Assembly: GCA_019695185.1 (NCBI GenBank)
Contig: JAIBAN010000028.1
Location: forward strand, 1 to 64,000
Direction of reading: 5' to 3'
DNA from: Blastocatellia bacterium
GTDB lineage: Bacteria > Acidobacteriota > Blastocatellia > Chloracidobacteriales > Chloracidobacteriaceae
Length of the DNA stretch: 64,000 nt
The position numbers were made by a program, and so were the translations under genes. Positions 9,501 through 16,839 of this stretch are shown piece by piece; the stretch's first letter is position 1, and every line of letters starts with the position of its first letter. The notes beneath the pieces are model-generated. The model was not told the DNA's origin. It was given only the letters and a program-made list of their open reading frames with translations, and did no database searches.

Positions 9501-11882
9501 CCGGCCATGCAGGCGTTTGCGGCGGCGGCGGCTGATGCGTTTATACAAAACCCGGTGGACCGTGCTTTGGGCAAACACGTACCGGTCTTCACCGGAGGCC
9601 ACCACTTCGCGCAAAATCCCGGCCTTGAGTCCGGCCTCAACTGCATCCAACAGGTCTTCTTCGCGTAACTCGGTCACCCGTTGGAGCAGGTCAAAGGTGA
9701 ATTCCTCGCCAATCACGGCTGCCTGCGCCAGAATGTCGGCCACATTTTCCTTGAGGCGGCTGATTTGGGTTGCCACCAGGGCAGCGATTGAGTCGGGTAG
9801 GTCAAACTCGCTGACATCGTTACACATCCAGCCCATGGTTTTGTCGCGCCGGATTTGGCCGTTGGAAATCATCTGGCGAATCACTTCGCCCACATAGTAG
9901 GGGTTCCCTTTGGTTTCCTCGGCCAGCAACTGAATCAGGTTGGCTGAAATCTGGACGGCGTTGTTGAGCATTCCTTCGACCATGGCCCGGACTTCGCTGT
10001 TTGAGAGCGGGGGCAGCATGATTTGCTCAAACCCGCCGGCTTCATCCAACTGGCGCATCCAGCGGCGCAACGGATGGGTGTCTATCGAGAGAATCAAAGA
10101 CCGCATCGCCACAATCACCAGGACCCGTTCGGTCAGGGTGTTCCGGTTCAAATGGGCCAAAAATTCCAGGGTCACCTCATCTGCCCATTGCATGTCGTCC
10201 AGGAAGAGCAGCACTCCCCGTCGTCGGGCCAGCAGGACAAAGAGCCGGGTCAGTTGTTCAAAAATCCGGAATCGTTCCTGGTCACCGCCGCCCAGAGCCG
10301 TGCCGCCAAAAACGCTCAAATAATCATTGCTGACGAGTGCCTTGAGAAAGGCTTTGGAAACAAAGCGTTCGTCGTCAGGGGAAAGTGACTGGTCTTCATG
10401 CAGTTGGCGGTGAAACAGGCTTTGCACCGCCGGGCGCAACCCTTCGACCAGCACCTGGTACGGGGCGGCACCGCCATATTCAAAAAACTTGCCGGACAAA
10501 ATCAGTGGAGGTTCCTCGCCGGTCAAATCCTCCAGCCGTTCGCGCAGTTCTTCCGCCAGTCGGGTTTTGCCAATCCCCGGTTCACCAAAAATCAGCACGG
10601 GCCGCCCGCCCCGGCCTGACCTTGCTCGTTGCCAGGCGGCCCGCAAGGTTCCCAGTTCCGGTGTGCGGCCAACAAACCGCTCCATCGAGGCATAGGTTGG
10701 CATACTCACCGGTTCCCGCAATGGGCGCGGCGGAATGCTGTTGATGGGCGGCATTGAAAGCTCAGAAGGAGCCGGTGCCGAGGACGTTATCGAACCGCTC
10801 AGGTTGACCCGGACGCCGCCTTCATAGGAGGTCCGGCGACTGGCCGGTCCGGCAGGGCTGCCGCCTTCCTCCTGTTTCCGGTCCAGTCCGCTGGTGGTTT
10901 TGTCGGATTTTGGGGCGATGCCTTCAGTCGGTGTCAATTCCCGAATCAGGCGGCGGAAATCATTGGCCAGTTCTTCAGCCGTCTGCTGCCGTTTGTTCGG
11001 GTCTTTTTCGAGCGCCCGCATGACCACCGTTTCAACCGATTCAGGGATTTCGGGACGTTTCTCGCGCAATCGGGGCGGTGGCTGTTTGACCTGGGCAATC
11101 ACGATGGCGAGCGGGGCCGGTCCGTCAAATGGCAGGCTGCCGGAAAGCATCTCATAGGCGATAATGCCCAGGCTGTAGACATCCGTGCGGGCGTCAACAC
11201 TGTGCGCCTGGCATTGTTCCGGCGACATGTATTGCGGGGTTCCAATGATCCCGGTTCCAGTCAGGTTCATGACATTCGGACTGGAGCTGATAGCCAGTTT
11301 GGCAATGCCGAAATCGAGCACCTTGACGACTTCACCCGTGCGCAGTTTTTCCAGCATGATGTTGGCTGGTTTCAAATCGCGGTGAATGATGCCTTCCTGA
11401 TGGGCAGCGTGAACGGCTTCACAAGCCGGGGCCAGAATGCGGGCCACCCGCAACGGGTCCATGGGGCCGACCGCCTGGATTTCCTGGTTCAGGCTACAGC
11501 CTTCCAGATACTCCATGACAATGAAGGCTTCGCTCCGGTTGGTTGTCCCGTAATCGTAAATGGTGATGGCGTTGGGATGTTTGAGCCGGCCTGAAGCAAG
11601 TGCCTCGCGGCGAAACCGTTCCATGGCCGCAGGGTTTGAAACCAGGTCCGGATTGAGGATTTTAATGGCAACGCGGCGTTGCATGGTCGTATGAATGGCC
11701 TCGTAGACCGCACCCATACCACCACGCCCAATGAGACGAGCGACCTTGTATTTGTCATCAATTAAGTGATCAAAGATGTCGCCGGACGACTTTTTGGCCA
11801 CCAGTTTGAGCGTTTGGCCATCCTGAGGACAAATATTGTACTCGTCCGGATATGTCTTTGAGCACATCGGACAGGACTTCAT
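6591..11882 (-). CDS. Giant Ser/Thr protein kinase with AAA ATPase and TPR domains
   Basis: 1763-aa signalling protein. It opens with a Cys-pair ribbon (CPMC...CPQDG, residues 3-22). The kinase domain spans about 40-310, with Gly loop GRGGMGAVYEA, catalytic HRDLKPAN and DFGIAK. After a Pro/Ser-rich linker comes an AAA_16-type ATPase, with P-loop GEPGIGKTR near 430 and Walker B LLFLDDMQWAD. Long arrays of TPR-like helical repeats follow (about 800-1270), then a charged, Pro/Lys-rich low-complexity stretch (about 1330-1510), then a final TPR block. The order resembles PknK- and MalT-like regulators but has no LuxR HTH. All kinase key residues are present, so it should be active. ATG at 11882 is preferred over TTG at 11903 because the protein then begins with the ribbon. 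Confidence 0.9.
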   Translation of the reverse strand: MKSCPMCSKTYPDEYNICPQDGQTLKLVAKKSSGDIFDHLIDDKYKVARLIGRGGMGAVYEAIHTTMQRRVAIKILNPDLVSNPAAMERFRREALASGRLKHPNAITIYDYGTTNRSEAFIVMEYLEGCSLNQEIQAVGPMDPLRVARILAPACEAVHAAHQEGIIHRDLKPANIMLEKLRTGEVVKVLDFGIAKLAISSSPNVMNLTGTGIIGTPQYMSPEQCQAHSVDARTDVYSLGIIAYEMLSGSLPFDGPAPLAIVIAQVKQPPPRLREKRPEIPESVETVVMRALEKDPNKRQQTAEELANDFRRLIRELTPTEGIAPKSDKTTSGLDRKQEEGGSPAGPASRRTSYEGGVRVNLSGSITSSAPAPSELSMPPINSIPPRPLREPVSMPTYASMERFVGRTPELGTLRAAWQRARSGRGGRPVLIFGEPGIGKTRLAEELRERLEDLTGEEPPLILSGKFFEYGGAAPYQVLVEGLRPAVQSLFHRQLHEDQSLSPDDERFVSKAFLKALVSNDYLSVFGGTALGGGDQERFRIFEQLTRLFVLLARRRGVLLFLDDMQWADEVTLEFLAHLNRNTLTERVLVIVAMRSLILSIDTHPLRRWMRQLDEAGGFEQIMLPPLSNSEVRAMVEGMLNNAVQISANLIQLLAEETKGNPYYVGEVIRQMISNGQIRRDKTMGWMCNDVSEFDLPDSIAALVATQISRLKENVADILAQAAVIGEEFTFDLLQRVTELREEDLLDAVEAGLKAGILREVVASGEDRYVFAQSTVHRVLYKRISRRRRKRLHGRVAEHLEKNAQSASISSASLTKDRLAGDLAYHYFRAEDWSHAMQYAMEAAYIKWRTFAIGEAGKYYGWVAQGLQQLRAMEESRNKSLDLEIQKPDVLVQFHLNYGLLLIECARIEEAEQQLQQALALSQEHNLPQLGRTQAALGRLCNLQGFSEEALEYANAGLARLREIEDHAGVVAALLTIGEAYLSQGRHGSTLNYLEQALKAAERIDDRAGKAAVLSGFGQMYYQQGHYGQALTKVNQALAIARSLGNSFEERRNLNLLGNICLRVGQLEEAKSYYEPALNMACAFGHRPGEGASLSYLGDVMFLQDRYGEALENYQQAVRIARDVGNRAAEGRYLLNIGRVQLERGEYKAAMAALEQSLTIAWEAGSRHIEAETLCVMGDTYRRLGKFTDAGIAFGRAFSLAQELEYPHVAWQTAYSWALCEHAQGRTEEAKKHLSECIAIIEKLRSELPDDDDCFESFTRDKERVYELLEQVEKKSASLGPKHSGAAPPTVVSQAKFPESDKRISPTSFIRESQPTIVEAPPPAEGERVTTIMSALEQLARMPREAGVAPPPPSALPDFSLPAEPKEASGKEEAGEAIIFRRGHAEVEIPGLEAKKPAKETRSVNEVLSDLMDFANELGMDDLLDQDARRSDPVREIRRREEPAKEKGEKTKKKTGKLEKVKDEDVKAAEAAQAPVTVKPVAPPPAKPEGPSIPLTPVTPQMLPAMHLASSANSLETNWHQMLQTARAAGDRASERKALTLMASSLHSQGQTARARDNYQQALIIGRETQSRQGEAALLNNIGETFRHEGRYADALAYYRLALRSAREFKDDRAAEIALVNAALMYTKLGQIKEALSMLNQAQAANETTRDRGIRSECLQALAEVYWIQKEIGRALESSQEALAIARETGNSDIEWRGLWVIGRCRWFRQDRTGAIDALQESLAALDRHAAELPLEETRRRLLVERQDVTLLLEEWQRESGIRV

Positions 11883-12374
11883 GCCGCGTGTCTCACGATT
11901 CAAAGGTGCTCACCAGTGAAACCGGCTTGATGAACACGATAAGTTTAATCCCCGAATAAATGAGTGTATGTTGAGAAATGAAGGCGAAGGCACCGGATCC
12001 GGCAGGGTAGACATACCGAAGCGGGCAATCGTCAGTATAACTAGGCTTGGTAAAGCAAATCAATTCCCCGAACGGCGACTATACCATTAGCCGCACGCTC
12101 TTTGCTATTTGGTTTTCAGAACTTTTTGGCAAAGTTGTGGAGAAATCCAAGGGTCCGGGGGCCAGGATTCAGGGGCCAGGGTTCAGGGGCCAGGGTTGGA
12201 GGTTTTCAAAACTTATTGAGTAAATGTGTATTGACTTCTTTCCTCCTGGAATCCAAGAATTCCCTAAACCCTAAACCCTAAACCCTAAACCCTAAACCCT
12301 AAACCCTAAACCCTAAACCCTAAACCCTAAACCCTAAACCCTAAACCCTGAACCCTGAACCCTGAACCCTGCTC
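11883..12374. repeat. 492-bp gap with 14-bp repeats and a (CCCTAAA)12 array
   Basis: Divergent promoter region between the kinase gene and the exporter operon. At 12156-12202 there are two to three TTCAGGGGCCAGGG units (14 bp, twice seven). At 12262-12345 there are twelve exact CCCTAAA heptamers, then three CCCTGAA and a final CCCTG ending at 12371. The two arrays are partly complementary. The rest (11883-12150) is unique sequence that probably holds the promoters; I see no confident -35/-10 pair. The array ends three bases before the HlyD start codon. Confidence 0.85.
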
Positions 12375-13925
12375 ATGGCCATTGCTTTTACCCGTTCAAT
12401 GCGGTCACTGGAAACCGACCATCACCGGCGCTCGGTGTGGGGCATGTTGCTGCTCATCCTTTTTTTAGGAGGTTGGGGGCTGTGGGGGTATTTGGCCAAA
12501 ATCCGGCTGTATGAGGTTTCCGAATTGGCACGCATTGAGGTCAATGAAGCCACCTTTCCGATTGAAGCTTTGATTGAAGGCCGCATTGTTTATACCAACC
12601 TGGAGGTGGGCAAAACGGTCCAGCCTGGCGATGTCCTGGTCGAGTTGGACGCCGAGGTGGACCGGCTTCGGCTGGAAACCGAACGTAAACGGTTTGAGGC
12701 GCTGGCCCGGCAGATTGACGCTTTGCGCAGGGAAATTTCTGCACAGGTGAAAGCTCAGACAAGCGAACAACAGGTTGACCCGGTAACCCTGGCGGAGGCC
12801 CGTGCCCGCCATCGGGAGGCGGCGGAAGATGCTGCTTACAGTCAGCAGGAAGTGACCAAGCTGACGGTGTTGCATGAGGGGGGCTACATTTCCGAGTTAC
12901 AGCTTTTACGGGCTCAGGCAGAGCTGCAAAAACGCAAAGCAGGGGCCGAAGCTCTGGACCTGGAGGTTCACCGCCTGGAGTTGAGCCAGCAAACCCGCGA
13001 CAACGAAAAAGCCGTTCGGCTGGAACAATTAAACCGTGAAGTCACCCGCCTCCAGGGGGAAATGACAACCGCTTCGGCTGGCATGGAAACGCTGTTGCAG
13101 GATACGGAAAAGTATCGGGTACGTGCTTCGGTTGCCGGAAAAATTGGTGAAGTCATGCCGCTCCAGGTGGGAACCATCGTCCATCGGGGAGAAAAGCTCG
13201 GTGCCCTGGTTCCAGCCGGAGATTTGAAAATCATTGCATTCTTTCCGCCAGCAGTGGCGCTTGGACGCCTTAAACCCGGTCAGACCGCCCGCATGAGTAT
13301 GGCGAATTTCCCCTGGACTCAATATGGGGAAGTCTGGGCCGAAATCAGTCAGATTTCGACTGAAGCCCGTGACGGCATGATTCGGGTTGAGTGCCGCGTG
13401 TTACCGACCTCGACGTTTCGGATTCCGCTTCAGCATGGAATGCCGGGCAGCCTGGAAATCGAAGTTGAACAGGTGACTCCGCTCACCCTGTTGCTGCGGT
13501 CAGCCGGAAGAAATCTGGCCCCTCTTTCAACCAGTCCGAATTCAGGTATGAAAACAACCCGTTTGACCACACCCAATGGAAACGTGCTGGTGGTGGAAAT
13601 TGCCCGAACCCCGGCTGAAGTGCAGCGCGGTTTGATGTTTCGGCAAAGCCTTTTGCCGGACACGGGCATGTTGTTTGTGTTTCCCAACGAAGGCCCGCTT
13701 CCTTTTTGGATGAAAAACACCCTGATTGATCTTGATATTGTCTTCCTGGATACTGAACGCCGCGTCACCGGTGTTGCCGCCAACATCCGGCGAACCGTTC
13801 CCGGCACACCTGACAATCAAATTGCCCGTGCAAACGGGCAGGGTCGGTTTGCGCTTGAAATCCCGGCTGGCAAAGCCAGGGAGTATGGAATTGAGCCCGG
13901 AAAAACGCTGGGGTTTGAGTTTTGA
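12375..13925 (+). CDS. HlyD-type membrane fusion protein with C-terminal DUF192 domain
   Basis: 516 aa. Residues about 1-385 form an HlyD/MFP adaptor: one N-terminal transmembrane helix (about 22-42), a biotinyl-lipoyl-like half (IEGRIVYTNLEVGKTVQPGD), an alpha-helical coiled-coil hairpin (about 95-240), then the second lipoyl half and beta barrel. Residues about 390-516 are a complete DUF192 domain (RTPAEVQRGLMFRQSL, PFWMKNTLIDLDIVFLD). The frame is continuous. An internal ATG at 13548 with only a weak ribosome site could in principle start DUF192 separately. It is the first gene of a three-gene exporter cassette. No Shine-Dalgarno sequence is possible, because a CCCTGAA array abuts the start codon. 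Confidence 0.85.
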   Translation: MAIAFTRSMRSLETDHHRRSVWGMLLLILFLGGWGLWGYLAKIRLYEVSELARIEVNEATFPIEALIEGRIVYTNLEVGKTVQPGDVLVELDAEVDRLRLETERKRFEALARQIDALRREISAQVKAQTSEQQVDPVTLAEARARHREAAEDAAYSQQEVTKLTVLHEGGYISELQLLRAQAELQKRKAGAEALDLEVHRLELSQQTRDNEKAVRLEQLNREVTRLQGEMTTASAGMETLLQDTEKYRVRASVAGKIGEVMPLQVGTIVHRGEKLGALVPAGDLKIIAFFPPAVALGRLKPGQTARMSMANFPWTQYGEVWAEISQISTEARDGMIRVECRVLPTSTFRIPLQHGMPGSLEIEVEQVTPLTLLLRSAGRNLAPLSTSPNSGMKTTRLTTPNGNVLVVEIARTPAEVQRGLMFRQSLLPDTGMLFVFPNEGPLPFWMKNTLIDLDIVFLDTERRVTGVAANIRRTVPGTPDNQIARANGQGRFALEIPAGKAREYGIEPGKTLGFEF

Positions 13926-13975
13926 CTCAAAACTCAAAACCAAAACTCAAAACTTAAAACGTAAAACTCAAACCG
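13923..13975. repeat. CTCAAAA-type heptamer tract
   Basis: Imperfect seven-base units of the form ACTCAAA fill the space between the stop of the HlyD-DUF192 gene and the next start. This leaves the following gene without a purine-rich ribosome site. Confidence 0.65.
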
Positions 13976-13990
13976 CACACCTCTATTTCC

Positions 13991-16720
13991 ATGCCTTCAA
14001 TCACGCGCCGCACACTGTTCGCTCCGGAAGTTGTCCAAACCTCTGCAATGGATTGCGGGCCGGCTTCACTCAAGTGTTTGCTGGCTGGTTATGGCATTCA
14101 GGCCAGTTATGGCCGCCTGCGTGAAGCCTGCCAGACGAGTGTGGACGGCACGTCGCTTTCAACCATGCAGGAAGTGGCCGTGCAATTGGGACTGGAAGCC
14201 GAAGAAGTCTTGCAACCGGTTGACCATATCCTGCTGCCGGAGGCCAATGCGATTCCCTCGATTGTGGTGATTCGCCAGCCGAATGGAACCACCCATTTTG
14301 TGGTTGTCTGGCGGCACTGGGGAAACTGGCTGCAAATTATGGACCCGGCAGTTGGTCGGAGGTGGATGACCGTCTCCGGCTTTCTGCGCGACCTTTATCG
14401 CCATGCCATGGATGTTCCGGCAGCGGACTGGCGGGAGTGGGCCGGAACAGATGAATTCCTGGCCCCGCTGACCCGGCGGTTGGTCGGGTTGGGAGTTGCG
14501 CCGCAAGCCGCTGCTGCGCTGGTTCAGCGGGCAACCCGGACCGACGAATGGAAACCGCTGGCGGCACTGGACGCTTCCACCCGCATGACGGCGGCGATGG
14601 TGGCTTCGGGCGGGCTTCAGACAGGGCGGCAGGCAGCCAGGGCGGTCCACAGTTTTTTTGAACGGGCAACGGGTGATTCAGCTTCCCCGACCGAACTCAT
14701 TCCAGCGGATTTCTGGTTTGCCCAGGCTTCCCGACAGGATGCTGAGGCTGTGACAATTCGCGGCGCGGTTTTGGTCCGGGTGCTGGGGCGCAAGGCGACG
14801 AAGCTGGCAGGCCGCCCAGGCAGTGAGCCTGAATCTGATATTTCGGAAGAGGGCAAGGCTCCGCAACCGCTCGCTCCGGAATTGGTGGCGGCTTTGGCGG
14901 AACCTCCCACCCGACCGGGTTGGGAACTGCTGCGGCTCCTGCGGGAAGACGGATTGCTGGCTCCGGCAGCCCTCTCTTTGACCATGCTGGTCGCTGCGGC
15001 GGGTGTGGTTTTGCAGGGGCTGGTTTTTCGCAGCTTCTTTGAAATCAACCGCTATCTGGCCTTACCGGAGCAACGGACTGCCGCTTTTGTTTCGCTGACC
15101 ACTTTTTTTGCCGCCCTGTTTTTATTGGATTTTCCGATTACAGCCGCCTTGCTGCGGCTGGGGCGTCATTTGGAAATCCGGCTCCGCATCCGCTTTCTGG
15201 AGAAAATCCCCCGTCTGGGTGACCGGTATTTTCAAAGCCGGCTGACCTCTGACATGGCCGAACGAAGTCACAGCATTCATCTCCTGCGGAGCCTGCCACA
15301 GCTTTTCGGGCAGGTTGTCCATACCCTGACCCAGTTTGTTCTGACCACGGCAGCCATCGTTTGGCTTGACCCCGCAGGCTGGCTGTTTGCGGTTGTGATT
15401 GCGGTGCTGTCGGTGGCGGTACCTCTGATGGTGTTTCCCTACACGACTGAAAAAGACATGCGGGTCCGCACGCATGGCGGTGCATTAAGCCGTTTCTATC
15501 TGGATGCGTTGTTGGGATTGATTCCGATTCGTGCGCACGGGGCGGAAAAAGCGGTTGAACGGGAGCACGAAAGCCTGCTGGTCGAATGGGTTCGGGCTCA
15601 GATGATATTGTTGCGGACCTCGCTGGCGGTGGATTTTATTCTGGCGGTGGTGGGGTTTGGACTGGCAGTCGGCTTGATGTGGAATTATTTGGCCCGTGGT
15701 GGTGAGACGGGCCAAACCTTGCTCCTGTTGTTTTGGGCGTTGAATCTGCCGACCCTGGGGCAGGAGGTGGCTTCTTTCGCCCGCCAATACCCAACCATCC
15801 GCAATGTGATGCTCAGGTTGTTGGAACCCTTGGGAGCCGTCGAAGAAACACCCCAGGCCGGTACTCCGTCGGGCAACCCCGAATCACTCCGGCCTGCCGA
15901 GGTCGACGGCGGAAAGGGGATTTCAATTCACTTGAAAAACATCACGGTGACGGCAGCCGGGCATACCATCCTGCACGATGTGAACCTGGAAATTGAACCC
16001 GGCAGCCAGATTGCCGTGGTAGGCCCATCGGGAGCCGGAAAATCGAGTCTGGCCGGGCTGCTGCTGGGCTGGCACCGACCGACTACGGGTGAAGTCCTGA
16101 TTGACGGCTGTGTGCTGGATGGGGCGGGACTGGAGCAACTTCGTCGCCAAACCGCCTGGGTGGACCCGGCGGTTCATGTCTGGAATCGCTCGTTTCTGGA
16201 AAATCTGCGCTACGGTCAGCCTCCGCACCGCTCCCTGCCGGTCGGTCAGGTGATTGAGCAGGCGTTTTTGCAGAGTGTTTTGGAAACCCTGCCCGAAGGA
16301 TTGCAAACCTCGCTGGGCGAAGGCGGTGCCCTGCTTTCGGGTGGTGAAGGGCAGCGGGTCCGTCTGGGCCGCGCCCTGCTCCGGACTGACGCCCGGCTCG
16401 TCATTCTGGATGAGCCGTTTCGCGGTCTGGACCGGGGGCGGCGGCACCAACTGCTGGAGCGTGCCCGCCGCTGGTGGCCGACTGCAACAATGTTGTGTAT
16501 TACCCATGATGTTGGTGAGACGCTTGATTTTGAAAGGGTTTTGGTAGTTGAACAAGGGACGGTGGTGGAAGACGGAACCCCCCAGGACCTTTTCCGGAAC
16601 ACGGATTCCCGCTATCGGCAATTGCTTGATGCCGAAGAGGCGGTGCGCCGGGGGTTGTGGTCAGACCCAAGCTGGCGGCGGCTGTACTTTGAGAAAGGAA
16701 CGTTGAAAAACAGTCAGTAG
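13991..16720 (+). CDS. C39 peptidase-ABC transporter (bacteriocin/NHLM-type exporter)
   Basis: 909-aa inner-membrane exporter. The N-terminal C39 peptidase domain (about 1-150) keeps the expected residues: Gln16, Cys22 in MDCGPASL, His102 in THFVVVW and Asp118 in IMDPA. It should therefore cut leader peptides during export, normally after a double Gly. An unassigned region (about 155-310) precedes a six-helix ABC membrane domain (about 320-610) and a nucleotide-binding domain with P-loop GPSGAGKSS (near 680), signature LSGGEGQR and Walker B LVILDEPF. With the HlyD protein before it and the second ABC protein after it, the order matches NHLM bacteriocin export cassettes. No substrate peptide gene is seen within this cassette. 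Confidence 0.9.
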   Translation: MPSITRRTLFAPEVVQTSAMDCGPASLKCLLAGYGIQASYGRLREACQTSVDGTSLSTMQEVAVQLGLEAEEVLQPVDHILLPEANAIPSIVVIRQPNGTTHFVVVWRHWGNWLQIMDPAVGRRWMTVSGFLRDLYRHAMDVPAADWREWAGTDEFLAPLTRRLVGLGVAPQAAAALVQRATRTDEWKPLAALDASTRMTAAMVASGGLQTGRQAARAVHSFFERATGDSASPTELIPADFWFAQASRQDAEAVTIRGAVLVRVLGRKATKLAGRPGSEPESDISEEGKAPQPLAPELVAALAEPPTRPGWELLRLLREDGLLAPAALSLTMLVAAAGVVLQGLVFRSFFEINRYLALPEQRTAAFVSLTTFFAALFLLDFPITAALLRLGRHLEIRLRIRFLEKIPRLGDRYFQSRLTSDMAERSHSIHLLRSLPQLFGQVVHTLTQFVLTTAAIVWLDPAGWLFAVVIAVLSVAVPLMVFPYTTEKDMRVRTHGGALSRFYLDALLGLIPIRAHGAEKAVEREHESLLVEWVRAQMILLRTSLAVDFILAVVGFGLAVGLMWNYLARGGETGQTLLLLFWALNLPTLGQEVASFARQYPTIRNVMLRLLEPLGAVEETPQAGTPSGNPESLRPAEVDGGKGISIHLKNITVTAAGHTILHDVNLEIEPGSQIAVVGPSGAGKSSLAGLLLGWHRPTTGEVLIDGCVLDGAGLEQLRRQTAWVDPAVHVWNRSFLENLRYGQPPHRSLPVGQVIEQAFLQSVLETLPEGLQTSLGEGGALLSGGEGQRVRLGRALLRTDARLVILDEPFRGLDRGRRHQLLERARRWWPTATMLCITHDVGETLDFERVLVVEQGTVVEDGTPQDLFRNTDSRYRQLLDAEEAVRRGLWSDPSWRRLYFEKGTLKNSQ

Positions 16721-16721
16721 G

Positions 16722-16838
16722 TTCATTTGCGATTTGCGATTTGCGATTTGCCATTTGCGATTTGCCGTATGTGATTGTGCTTGAAATCCCACGCCAGGAA
16801 CAACCTGCAACTGATGAAATGGCAAATGGCACATGGCA
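16722..16838. repeat. GCGATTT heptamer array with inverted partner
   Basis: Four to five (GCGATTT)/(GCCATTT) units at about 16726-16768 face short GGCAAAT/GGCACAT units at about 16820-16840. They separate the two ABC genes. Translation through them from 16741 would give a spurious N-terminal extension. Confidence 0.65.
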
Positions 16839-16839
16839 C

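Noticed and set aside
12262-12371. (CCCTAAA)n as sign of a eukaryotic telomere or contaminating DNA
   Set aside because: It is flanked directly by bacterial genes on both sides, and sister arrays with other heptamers occur throughout the window.
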